Positions 54,532 to 62,991 of a stretch of DNA of 64,000 bases are shown here, one piece after another; the first letter of the stretch is position 1; each line of letters opens with the position of its first letter. The stretch comes from CAWHYG01 sp963833505. Its GTDB lineage: Bacteria > Eisenbacteria > RBG-16-71-46 > CAIMUX01. Both the position numbers and the translations under genes were made by a program. Under the pieces are notes generated by a model. It was not told the DNA's origin. It made no database searches and worked only from the letters and a program-made list of their open reading frames with translations. Where the stretch lies: positions 1,488,001 through 1,552,000 of the forward strand of contig CAWHYG010000007.1 in the NCBI GenBank assembly GCA_963833505.1, written 5' to 3'.

Positions 54532-55464
54532 ATGCAGATCGAAACGCTCAAGATCTTTTGCGATGTGATCGAGACCCAGAGCTTCTCCAAGGCGGCCAGC
54601 CTGAACTATATCTCGCAGTCTGCGGTCAGCCAGCAGATCCGGGGCCTGGAAGAAAAATACGACCGGAAGCTGATCGAGCGAGGCAAACGCAGCTTGGCGC
54701 CGACCCAGGCCGGGCAGATCCTCTACCAGGGGTCGAAGGATCTCCTCGAGCGCTTCCGGCTGGTCGAGAACCGCCTGCAGGTGCTCTCCAATGCGATCGC
54801 CGGCACCCTGCGCGTCGCCACCATTTACAGCGTCGGGCTGCACGAGCTGCCCGGCTACGTCAAAGACTTCCTGAGGCGTTACCCGGCCGCCAACATCCAC
54901 CTGGAGTACGGCCGCGCCAACAAGATCTACGAAGAGGTGGCGGGAAACGCCGTCGACCTCGGGATCGTCGCCTATCCCGTCCGCCGTTCCGGACTTGAGA
55001 TCCTTCCCTTCCACGAGGATCAGCTCGTCGCCATCGTCCATCCCGAGAACCCGCTCGCCCGCTTCCGGAAGATCGACATCAAGAAGCTGGCCCGGCAGAA
55101 GTTCATCGCCTTCGAAAAGGACATTCCGACGCGCCGCGCCATCGACCGCATGCTGCGCCGCCAGGGCGTGGCCCTCGACGTCACGATGGAATTCGACAAC
55201 ATCGAGACGATCAAGCGGGCGGTCGAGATCAACGCCGGCATCTCCATCGTTCCGTCGCTCACGGTGGAGTCGGAGGTCCGCGCCGGGACCCTGCACATCG
55301 TCGAGCTCGGCAAGGGGGGCATGACGCGCAACCTCGGGATCCTGGTCAAGAAGGGCAAGGAGCGCACCCAGGTGATGGAGAAGTTCATCGCCCTCCTCCA
55401 GGGAAAGGAAACGGCCGAGCCCGAGGAGCAGGAAGCGAAGGTCGAGGAGGCCGAGGCGAGCTAG
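54532..55464 (+). CDS. LysR-family transcriptional regulator
   Basis: A 310-aa regulator with a winged HTH at residues 1-60 (METLKIFCDVIETQSFSKAA-like start, then YISQSAVSQQIRGLEEKY) and a periplasmic-binding-like effector domain to about 290 (GTLRVATIYSVGLHEL, GAVDLGIVAYP-like, INAGISIVPSLTVESE). The C-terminus ends in a Glu/Ala-rich tail. ATG 54532 has GGAGGG upstream. The target is unknown; no catabolic genes adjoin it, and the divergent neighbour is mtaB. Confidence 0.9.
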   Translation: MQIETLKIFCDVIETQSFSKAASLNYISQSAVSQQIRGLEEKYDRKLIERGKRSLAPTQAGQILYQGSKDLLERFRLVENRLQVLSNAIAGTLRVATIYSVGLHELPGYVKDFLRRYPAANIHLEYGRANKIYEEVAGNAVDLGIVAYPVRRSGLEILPFHEDQLVAIVHPENPLARFRKIDIKKLARQKFIAFEKDIPTRRAIDRMLRRQGVALDVTMEFDNIETIKRAVEINAGISIVPSLTVESEVRAGTLHIVELGKGGMTRNLGILVKKGKERTQVMEKFIALLQGKETAEPEEQEAKVEEAEAS

Positions 55465-55675
55465 TCGGGGCCGGGGGGTCGCCCATCTGAGCGAAGGCTC
55501 GCTGGCGCCGCAGAACCGGACCATCGAGAAGTTTCGGCCGCCTGCCGCAGCCGAGCCGGCACGGTGATCGCATCGCCAGGTCGGCGGTTCCTCAAGCTTG
55601 CCGGCGCGGACTCGCGCAACCGATCCAGGGCTCGCCGGCGCCGCGGAAGGGAACGCGCCGGGGTGAGCCGGCCGC

Positions 55676-56446
55676 CTACCGCAGCCGCGTGAGCGGATCG
55701 TCTCCCTTTTCCAACATCTCGGCGTGCAGCGCGACCAGCCGCTTGACCTCCTTGATGAGCGCCGGCCGCAGGCCGACGGGAGACGCGAAGGCGAACGTGA
55801 GCAGGGCGTGCACCAGCTCGACCTCGATCAGGGCGAAGGCCCGGCGCCGCCTCCGCGAAACTCCGGGGGCGCGCGCGCTCACGATCGCCTCGACGTGCCG
55901 GACGATCGACTCCTGCATCTCGCAGGCGGAGGCGGAGCGCGCTCCCGACCGGATCGCGGCATGGAAGACGTGGGGATAGGCCGGGGACCGGCGGAAGAAC
56001 GCGACCAGGGGATCGACGATCAGGTCGACCATGCGGGCCAGGGAAACGCGGGCCAGCTCCGGCCTCCCGCGATATTCCGTGATCGGCCGCATCCGCTCCT
56101 GATAGCGCTGGGCCAGCGCCTCGACGATCGCCTCCTTGTCGGGAAAGAAGTGGTAGAGCGAGCCCATCCCGGCCCGGGCGCGCGCCGCGATGGCGTTGGT
56201 CGTGGCCGCCTCGACCCCCACCTGCGCGATCACCTCCTCGGCCGCGTCCAGGATGTCCGCGACGCGGCGCTCCCCGCGGTCCTGCCGCGGCGCGCGCGCG
56301 GCGCGCCTGGCCGGCGCGTTCCGCGGCCGTCCGGCCTGCGGTCGCCCGGTCTGGAGTCGGCCGGTCTGGAGTCCCCCGCTCCGGGCTGCGCCGCCCCGAC
56401 CGGTCTCACCGTCTCCGCTCCGGGCCTTGGATTTTCCGTGCGCCAT
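55676..56446 (-). CDS. TetR-family repressor, divergent to the efflux operon
   Basis: A 256-aa regulator. The first 60 residues are Gly/Arg/Gln-rich with a short tandem repeat (LQTGRLQTGRPQAGRP). The TetR HTH follows: VADILDAAEEVIAQVG, then AATTNAIAARARAGMGSLYHFFPDKEAIV, the canonical recognition-helix region. The C-terminal ligand domain is typical and helical. ATG 56446 is chosen; the frame reaches 56527 but would run through the promoter region. It faces the TolC operon across a 145-bp region holding a palindrome over the promoter, so local repression of efflux, and perhaps of itself, is likely. Confidence 0.88.
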   Translation of the reverse strand: MAHGKSKARSGDGETGRGGAARSGGLQTGRLQTGRPQAGRPRNAPARRAARAPRQDRGERRVADILDAAEEVIAQVGVEAATTNAIAARARAGMGSLYHFFPDKEAIVEALAQRYQERMRPITEYRGRPELARVSLARMVDLIVDPLVAFFRRSPAYPHVFHAAIRSGARSASACEMQESIVRHVEAIVSARAPGVSRRRRRAFALIEVELVHALLTFAFASPVGLRPALIKEVKRLVALHAEMLEKGDDPLTRLR

Positions 56447-56493
56447 GGATGGCTCGCTTCCCCCGTTTTCCTTTTCGCCAATGTTGAGCGAAA

Positions 56494-56516
56494 ATTCCAC
56501 TCTTGACAAGTGGAAT
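56494..56516. promoter_or_regulatory. Palindromic operator (probable TetR site)
   Basis: ATTCCACT (56494-56501) and AGTGGAAT (56509-56516) form perfect 8-bp arms around a 7-bp centre, and the site overlaps the -35 box. Related half sites TTGAGCGAAAATTCCACT (56484-56501) and TTGAGCGAAGACTCCACT (56543-56560) stand as direct repeats 59 bp apart, flanking the promoter. The position suits repression by the divergent TetR protein. Confidence 0.7.
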
Positions 56517-56531
56517 GATTGCTCCAATAAT
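56503..56531 (+). promoter_or_regulatory. Sigma70-type promoter of the TolC-MFP-RND operon
   Basis: Consensus -35 TTGACA (56503-56508), 17-bp spacer, -10 AATAAT (56526-56531, 5 of 6). The predicted start near 56538 leaves about 54 nt before the TTG start at 56592. Confidence 0.75.
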
Positions 56532-56591
56532 CAGGCTTCTAGTTGAGCGAAGACTCCACTTCCGGGGCGCCCGGGCGCGAAGGAGGGGACC

Positions 56592-58316
56592 TTGAGCATC
56601 GAGGCGGGAAACAGGGTGGGAAGGGGTTCCGCCGGACGGGCCGCGACGCCGGAGCCGGTCGGGAAGTCCCCGGCGGGGTCACCCGGATCGGCCGCGACGC
56701 CGGAACCGGGGAAGTTTTCGGCGGGGCCACACGCGTGGTCGGCCGCAACTCCGGAGCTGGCCGGGTTCCCAGCAGGGCCACGCGGATCGGCCGCGCCCGG
56801 GTCGCCGTTCCGGCGCCTTCCGCGCGCGGCATGGTTTCCGGCCCCGGCGTGGGCGCTGGCGCTCCTCTTCGGCGTCGCCCCGGGCGCAGTCGGCGCGGAT
56901 CTGCAGGTGGCCGGCGCAGACTCGAAGGCAACTGGCGCGCACCCGCAGGCACTCGGCGCAAAGTTGCAGGCAGCCGGCCCGGACCTGCGGTTGGCCGGCG
57001 CAGAGACGCCGGCGCCGAACGGCCTGGACTCCCTGGTCGTGGAAGCGCTCCGGGCCAACGGAGATCTTGCGGAAGAGAGGCTGTCGGTCCGCCAGGCGGA
57101 TGCCGATCTGTCGGAGGCGAAACGAGGCTACTGGCCGAGCCTGGCCCTGTCGGCGCGCCTCTCCGCGCGGAGCGGCAACATCATCGACCTCGGCCGGCTG
57201 GTCAACCCGGCGGATGCGGCGCTGAACGGACTGCTCCACCAGGATCTCTTCCCCACCAACGTCGACCTCAAGCTGCCGGCCAGGCAGGAGACGGCGTTCC
57301 GAGTCACCCAGCCGCTTCTGGCCCTGGAGGTGCCGGCCGCGGTGACCGCCCGGTCCGGGCTGTTGGAGGCGACGAACGCCGCCTCCGCCGCGGAAGAGCG
57401 GCGCCTGGCGGCCGAGGTGCGCACCGGATATCTCGAGTATGCCAAGGCGCTCCGTCTGGCCGAGCTATACGACTCGACCCTGATCCTCACGAAGGAAGCG
57501 GTGCGCGTGGAGCAATCCCTTCTGTCCCACGACCGCGCCACTCCCGACCAGGTGCTGCGGGCGCAGGCGGACCAGAGCGACATCGAGCAGCGCCGGCTCG
57601 AAGCCGAGAGGCTCGCCGACCTGGCGCGCCAGTCGTGCAACCTGCTTCTCGGCCGGCCGGTCGACGCTCCGCTGGCGCGCCTCCCGGATCGGGATCTCCG
57701 CCTCGAGCCGGGGATCTCCCTCGACTCCGCCCTGGCCCGTGCGGAGGCGCGGCGCGAGGAGCTGGCGGAAGCGCGCGGCGGGATCAGGGCCGCCCTCGGG
57801 CAGCGCGCCGCGGCCCGGGCCGAAGCCTGGCCCGATCTCATCGCGGCGCTCGATTGGGGAGTGCAGGGAGAGAGCTACCGGTTCGGTCCGAACGACCGCT
57901 ACACCGTCGGATCCCTGGTTCTGCAGTGGACGCTCTTCGACGGCGGCCGCCGGGAGGCGCGCCGGTCCGAGGCGAACACTGCGCTGGCGCGTTCCCGCCA
58001 GGCGGAGCTGGACGCAAAGACGCGGGTCGAGCTCGACGTGCGCACGCGCTGGCAGGCGGCGGCCGTCGCCCACGACGCCGAGTCGGCGGCTCGCGCCCGC
58101 CTCAAGGCCGCCCGCAGATCCTACGAGCTGGTGGCGCGACGCCATGAAGCCGGCGCCGCTTCGCTCCTCGAGCTCCTCGATGCCCGCACCAACTTCACTG
58201 CGGCCGCCGTGAACGAGGCGGTCACCACCTATGAGGAGGCGGAGCGCTGCGTCGATCTGGAACGCGCCGCGGCGCTCTACCCTCCCGACCCGGATGACAC
58301 GGGAGGTCGGCCATGA
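56592..58316 (+). CDS. TolC-family outer-membrane efflux channel
   Basis: A 574-aa outer-membrane factor. Residues 1-70 and 100-145 are Ala/Gly/Pro-rich with repeated words (SAATPEP, then AGADSKATGAH and ALGAKLQAAG), and a signal-like segment APAWALALLFGVAPGAVGA lies between them. The rest is two OEP repeats with long helices: SLVVEALRANGDLAEERLSVRQADADL, then SLDSALARAEARREELAEARGG, LQWTLFDGGRR, and LLELLDARTNF. TTG 56592 is the start, with GGAGGGG 6-7 nt before it. The N-terminus is unusually long before the signal segment, so export may use an internal signal or a later start. Overlaps the MFP gene by 4 nt. Confidence 0.85.
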   Translation: MSIEAGNRVGRGSAGRAATPEPVGKSPAGSPGSAATPEPGKFSAGPHAWSAATPELAGFPAGPRGSAAPGSPFRRLPRAAWFPAPAWALALLFGVAPGAVGADLQVAGADSKATGAHPQALGAKLQAAGPDLRLAGAETPAPNGLDSLVVEALRANGDLAEERLSVRQADADLSEAKRGYWPSLALSARLSARSGNIIDLGRLVNPADAALNGLLHQDLFPTNVDLKLPARQETAFRVTQPLLALEVPAAVTARSGLLEATNAASAAEERRLAAEVRTGYLEYAKALRLAELYDSTLILTKEAVRVEQSLLSHDRATPDQVLRAQADQSDIEQRRLEAERLADLARQSCNLLLGRPVDAPLARLPDRDLRLEPGISLDSALARAEARREELAEARGGIRAALGQRAAARAEAWPDLIAALDWGVQGESYRFGPNDRYTVGSLVLQWTLFDGGRREARRSEANTALARSRQAELDAKTRVELDVRTRWQAAAVAHDAESAARARLKAARRSYELVARRHEAGAASLLELLDARTNFTAAAVNEAVTTYEEAERCVDLERAAALYPPDPDDTGGRP

Positions 58317-59470
58317 GCGTCACGCGATCGAGACGGCGGCTCTGTCACCGAGACAGCGGATTCCTCGATCGGTCGGTCACCGGATCAACCCGGCGGATCC
58401 TTCGCCGAGAGAGCGGAGCCCTCGCGCTGGGCGGTTCGCTCCTGGCGCTGGTCCTCTTCGCGGGATGCCGCGGACCGGAGGCGAAGGAGGGCGCCGGCGG
58501 CGCGGCCCCGGAGGTCCCGGTCCGCGTCGCGACGGTGCGCGACACGCTGCTCACGCGTTCGATCGCCGCCTCGGGACTCGTGGCCGCGAAGGAGGAGATC
58601 CCGCTCTCCTTCAAGATCGGCGGGGTCGTCGCCCGGGTCGAGGTCGAGGAGGGTCAGACAGTCCGCTCTGGAGAGGTCCTGGCCGCGCTGGAGGCGTCCG
58701 AGATCGACGCTCAGGTGGCGAAGGCCCAGGCGGCGGAGGACCGCGCCCGCCGCGACCTCTCGCGCGCGCACGGCCTCTTCCAGGACAGCGTAGTCACGCG
58801 CACCGACCTGGACGGCGCGGAACTGGCCGCGAGCGTGGCGGAAAGCGATCTCCGCATCGTGCGTTTCAACCAGCGGTATGCGCGCATCGTCGCCCCCGCG
58901 GGCGGCACGATCCTCCGCCGCCTTGCCGATCCGGGGCAGACGGTCGGGCCCGGCATCCCCGTGCTGGTCCTCGGCGCGGCGTCACGCGGGCAGATCGTGC
59001 GGGTCGGGCTGGTCGATCGCGATGCGGCCTTGATCGCGCCAGGCGATCCGGCGGAGCTGACCTTCAGCGCCCTGCCCGGGGTGCGCCGAGAAGGCAAGGT
59101 CACCGGCGTCGGCGCCGCCGCTTCGCCCGGAACCGGCACCTACGAAGCGAAGATCCTGCTCGATCAGACGGTGGCGCTCGGCGCCGGCGGGCCGGTTTCC
59201 GGCTTGGTGGCGGACGTCCTGCTGCATCCTTCCCGGCCGGAACGCCTGCGGCTCGTGCCGCTCGAATCCCTGGTCGAGGGCAACGGCGCCGAGGCGGGCG
59301 TCTGGTGCCTGAAATCCGGCGGGACGATCGAGAGACGCCGGGTCCATCTTGCCTATCTCGGTGGAGGCTGGGCCGCCGTCGACTCCGGAGTCGCGGCGGG
59401 AGACCGGATCATCACGGCCGGCGCCGCGTATCTCACCCCGACTTCAAGGCTTCGGATCGAGGGCCGTTGA
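58313..59470 (+). CDS. RND efflux membrane-fusion (adaptor) lipoprotein
   Basis: A 385-aa periplasmic adaptor. Lipobox LVLFAGC gives a lipid anchor near residue 52, after an Arg-rich leader. The split lipoyl domain shows GGVVARVEVEEGQTVRSGEVLAALE and, after a short hairpin, IVAPAGGTILRRLADPGQTV. Beta-barrel and membrane-proximal domains follow. It joins the RND pump to the TolC-type channel. Its ATG overlaps the TolC stop (ATGA). It is followed by a 116-bp gap to the pump gene. Confidence 0.9.
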   Translation: MSVTRSRRRLCHRDSGFLDRSVTGSTRRILRRESGALALGGSLLALVLFAGCRGPEAKEGAGGAAPEVPVRVATVRDTLLTRSIAASGLVAAKEEIPLSFKIGGVVARVEVEEGQTVRSGEVLAALEASEIDAQVAKAQAAEDRARRDLSRAHGLFQDSVVTRTDLDGAELAASVAESDLRIVRFNQRYARIVAPAGGTILRRLADPGQTVGPGIPVLVLGAASRGQIVRVGLVDRDAALIAPGDPAELTFSALPGVRREGKVTGVGAAASPGTGTYEAKILLDQTVALGAGGPVSGLVADVLLHPSRPERLRLVPLESLVEGNGAEAGVWCLKSGGTIERRRVHLAYLGGGWAAVDSGVAAGDRIITAGAAYLTPTSRLRIEGR

Positions 59471-59586
59471 ATGTGCCACCCGGTTCCTCAACGGGCGATG
59501 CGGATGGGGACGACCCGGTGGAAGTCCAGTCCAGGACGGCCGGGTTCGCGGACGCCGAAGAGCCCGGACCGGCCCGAGGAGACCTG

Positions 59587-62500
59587 ATGCACATCTCGGA
59601 ATTCGCGGTCCGGCGTCCCGAGCTGACGCTCATGCTGTTCCTGATGGCGGCCTCGATCGGCGTCTCCTCCCTGCTCCACATTCCGCTCACGGAGGATCCG
59701 AGCTTCCCCATTCCCTCCTTTGGAATCGTGGCGGTCTATCCCGGGGCCGCGCCGGCGGACCTGGAGCAGCTTGTCGTCGACCCGATCGAGGACAAGTTGA
59801 ACGAGCTCGACGACGTGAAGTCGATCAAGTCGGAGATCGAGGACGGCGTCGCCCAGATCACGGTGGAATTCGAGGCCTCGGCCGATCCCGACAAGAAGCA
59901 GGACGAGGTGGTCCGCGAGGTCAACGCGCTCAGGCCCACGCTGCCGGAGGATCTCTACAGTCTCGAGGTGCGGAAGTGGGACCTCGCCAACGTCAACATC
60001 ATGCAGATCGCGCTGGTCTCGGAAAGCGCCTCCGATCAGACCCTCGAGGAGGAGTCGCGCCATCTCAAGGACCGCCTGGAGCGGGTTCCCGGGGTGCGCC
60101 GCGTCGAGCGATGGGCCGTGCCCGAACGCGAGATCCAGGTCGAGCTGGATCCCGCGCGGATGGCCTTCACGCGCCTTCCGGCCGATCAGGTCCTGCGCGC
60201 GGTCCAGAGCCAGGGGCTCAACCTGCCGGGAGGAGCGGCGGACAACGGCGAGCGGCGGTTTCACGTCAAGACCAACGGCGGCTATCACACGGTCGATGAG
60301 GTGCGGAACACCGTGGTCGGAGGGGACGGCCGGTCCTTGATCCGGCTCGGATCCGTGGCCGACGTGAACTGGGGGCACGACGATCCCCACTACCTCGCGC
60401 GCTGGAACGGCCGGCGCGCCGTCTTCCTGACCGCGAACATGAAACCCGGCCGGCGCATCGGCGAGGTCCGGGACGGCATCTGGAAGGCGCTCGATCGCTA
60501 CGAGCCGGAGATGCCGGCGGGGCTCGCCCTGGTGCGCCCCTTCGACCAGAGCCGGAACGTCAGCCGTCGGCTCGACCGGCTGCTGGAGGATTTCCTGATC
60601 GCGCTCCTCCTGGTCCTGATCACGCTGCTGCCGCTGGGCGGGCGGGCTTCCTTCGTGGTCATGATCGCCCTGCCGCTCTCGCTCGCGATCGGGGTCGCGC
60701 TGCTGCAATTCACCGGCTTCAGCATCAATCAGCTCAGCATCGTCGGATTCGTCATCGCCCTGGGACTCCTGGTGGACGACTCCATCGTGGTGGTGGAGAA
60801 CATCAGCCGCTTCCTGCGGCAGGGCGCATCTCGCGAGCGGGCCGCAATCGGCGCATCGAGGCAGATCACCGTGGCGGTGCTCGGCTGCACCGCCACTCTG
60901 GTCGCCGCCTTCATTCCGGTCTTCCTGCTGCCGGGAACGCCCGGGCACTACATCCGCAGCCTTCCCGCCTCCGTGGTCTTCACCATCCTGGGGTCGCTTC
61001 TGGTCTCGCTCACGCTGGTGCCGTTCCTGGCTTCGCGTCTCCTTTCGTCGAAGGAAACGCCGGAGGGAAATCGCGCCCTCCGCGGCCTGAATCGCGCCAT
61101 CGACTTCACCTACGGGCGGTGGCTCCACCGCACCCTGGACGCGCCCCGGCGCACCCTGATCCTGGCCGGCGCCTTCATCGCCGCCAGCTTTCTCCTGGTT
61201 CCCGTGGTCGGCTTCAGCCTCTTCCCCAAGGCGGATACCCCTCAGTTCCTGGTCCGGATCACGGCGCCCCAAGGCGCCAGCCTCTCCGCGACCGATCGAG
61301 CGGCCCGCTTTGCGGAAGATGTCCTGCTCGCCCGGCCCGAGGTGCGGGACGTGCTGACGAACGTGGGACAGGGAAACCCGTTCGTCTACTACAACCTCGC
61401 GCCCGCCAACGAGCAGGCCAACGTCGCCGAGCTTTTCGTGCTGCTGCGCCGGTGGGACAACCGGCGCACTCCGGCCTTGATCGACACGCTGCAGAAGCGG
61501 TTCGACGCCTACCCGGGCGCCCATCTTGAGGTGAAGGTTTTCGAGAACGGTCCTCCGATCGACGCGCCGATCGCCCTCAGGGTCTTGGGAGAAAATCTCG
61601 ATTCGCTGCGGGTGCTGGCGGCCCGGGTGACCCGGACGGTGGAGTCGACACCGGACACGTGGCACGTGACCAATCCGCTCCAGCTCAAGAGCACCGAAGC
61701 CAAGGTGGCCGTGAACGTGGAGAAGGCGGGCCTTCTGGGCGTGCCGGCGGCCGAGGTCGATCGCACCGTGCGCCTGGCTTTCGCCGGGCAGGAAGCGGGA
61801 GCAGTGCGGGAGCCGGACGGCCAGGAGTACCCGATCCGGCTACGGCTGCGGGGCGCGGGCGCGTACGCCGGCGCGCCCTCGGGCCGGGATGCCGCGCCGC
61901 CCCTCACCATCCTGCACCGCCTGTACGTGGCGGCGACGAGCGGCGCCGTCGTGCCCTTGGATCAGGTCTCAGAGCTGCGGCTCGACGCTTCGACTCCGGT
62001 CATCCAGCACTACGACAAGGAGCGCTCGGTCACGATCACGGCGAACGTGCAGAGCGGCTGGAACACCGACCGCGTGACGCGCGAAGTCCTGCGGCGCCTG
62101 GGCGCGCAGAAGATCCCGGCCGGCTATCGAATCATGCCCGCGGGCGAGATCGAGAGCCGGGAAGAGAGCTTCGGCGGGCTGTCGAACGCGATCATCCTGA
62201 CCATCTTCATCATCCTCGGGATCCTCATCCTCGAGTTCGGCTCGTTCCGCGGCATGCTGATCGTGGCCTCGGTGATTCCCCTGGGCGCGGTGGGCGGGCT
62301 GCTCGCGCTCTTCTTCTCCGGCTACACCCTGTCGTTCACGTCCATGATCGGATTCATCGCCCTGATCGGGATCGAGATCAAGAACAGCATCCTTCTCGTC
62401 GACTTCACGAACCAGCTCCGCGAACAAGGCGTTCCGGTCCGGGAAGCGGTGGAGCGCGCCGGCCGGATCCGCTTCCTGCCCATCCTGCTGACAACCATGA

Positions 62501-62727
62501 CGGCGGTGGGTGGATTGTTGCCGCTCGCGGTGCAGCGTTCCTCGCTCTATTCCCCGCTGGCGCTGGTCCTGATCGGTGGGCTGATCAGCTCGACCCTGCT
62601 GGCCCGTCTGGTGACGCCGGTCATGTATCTTCTGCTGGCTCCCCCGCTCCGCCCGCACGGGCCTTCGGCCGGCGAACCGACCGTCTCGCCGGTGATGGGC
62701 CGCGCGGCCGGGTCCGGGTCCCGGTAG
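59587..62727 (+). CDS. RND-family multidrug/solute efflux permease
   Basis: A 1046-aa inner-membrane pump. It starts FAVRRPELTLMLFLMAASIGVSSLLHIPLTEDP, with TM1 near residues 12-30, and has 12 helices in two halves. Middle motifs GLLVDDSIVVVENISR (TM4, two Asp in the proton path) and TLVAAFIPVFLLPG are present. The second half includes GEIESREESFGGL and FIALIGIEIKNSILLVDF. It is closer to the CusA/heavy-metal or bile-acid-type HAE groups than to AcrB by the short-loop pattern, but no substrate can be assigned. ATG 59587 has GAGGAG 6 nt upstream; the open frame back to 58231 belongs to the MFP gene's shadow. Confidence 0.93.
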   Translation: MHISEFAVRRPELTLMLFLMAASIGVSSLLHIPLTEDPSFPIPSFGIVAVYPGAAPADLEQLVVDPIEDKLNELDDVKSIKSEIEDGVAQITVEFEASADPDKKQDEVVREVNALRPTLPEDLYSLEVRKWDLANVNIMQIALVSESASDQTLEEESRHLKDRLERVPGVRRVERWAVPEREIQVELDPARMAFTRLPADQVLRAVQSQGLNLPGGAADNGERRFHVKTNGGYHTVDEVRNTVVGGDGRSLIRLGSVADVNWGHDDPHYLARWNGRRAVFLTANMKPGRRIGEVRDGIWKALDRYEPEMPAGLALVRPFDQSRNVSRRLDRLLEDFLIALLLVLITLLPLGGRASFVVMIALPLSLAIGVALLQFTGFSINQLSIVGFVIALGLLVDDSIVVVENISRFLRQGASRERAAIGASRQITVAVLGCTATLVAAFIPVFLLPGTPGHYIRSLPASVVFTILGSLLVSLTLVPFLASRLLSSKETPEGNRALRGLNRAIDFTYGRWLHRTLDAPRRTLILAGAFIAASFLLVPVVGFSLFPKADTPQFLVRITAPQGASLSATDRAARFAEDVLLARPEVRDVLTNVGQGNPFVYYNLAPANEQANVAELFVLLRRWDNRRTPALIDTLQKRFDAYPGAHLEVKVFENGPPIDAPIALRVLGENLDSLRVLAARVTRTVESTPDTWHVTNPLQLKSTEAKVAVNVEKAGLLGVPAAEVDRTVRLAFAGQEAGAVREPDGQEYPIRLRLRGAGAYAGAPSGRDAAPPLTILHRLYVAATSGAVVPLDQVSELRLDASTPVIQHYDKERSVTITANVQSGWNTDRVTREVLRRLGAQKIPAGYRIMPAGEIESREESFGGLSNAIILTIFIILGILILEFGSFRGMLIVASVIPLGAVGGLLALFFSGYTLSFTSMIGFIALIGIEIKNSILLVDFTNQLREQGVPVREAVERAGRIRFLPILLTTMTAVGGLLPLAVQRSSLYSPLALVLIGGLISSTLLARLVTPVMYLLLAPPLRPHGPSAGEPTVSPVMGRAAGSGSR

Positions 62728-62852
62728 GATTCCCATGAAGTGGACGGTTCATGAACCGCGAGTGAGATTCTGTATCGTGATTCCGGCTTGATGCGACGAT
62801 AGTCTTCATTGGCTTCTTCGTCATTCTGTTGCCGAATTGTCTTGAACTGCCC

Positions 62853-62893
62853 CTAGATCTAGTACTAACTTGGGCAGGTCATACTAGATCTAG
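62853..62893 (+). promoter_or_regulatory. Pair of NrdR-like boxes upstream of nrdJ
   Basis: Two copies of the perfect palindrome CTAGATCTAG, at 62853-62862 and 62884-62893, with centres 31 bp apart (about three helical turns). Extended, they read CCTAGATCTAGTAC and ACTAGATCTAGTGG, close to the known NrdR box (acaCWATATNTWGtgt-like). NrdR represses ribonucleotide reductase genes through paired boxes at this spacing, and an nrdJ gene starts 99 bp downstream. A TTGAAC near 62842 could be the -35. Confidence 0.75.
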
Positions 62894-62991
62894 TGGTTTC
62901 CCTGGAGAAGGGCCGGAAAACGGGCGTATAGAGAACAGGTGAGTGATCCGGACCGTTGCGCAGGTTCGGGGAGCGCGGGAAGGAGAGGGAC

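Noticed and set aside
58231..59586. Extension of the RND pump frame by 452 codons upstream
   Set aside because: The sequence is the MFP gene in another frame; the pump has its own ATG with GAGGAG at 59587 and starts exactly as RND proteins do.
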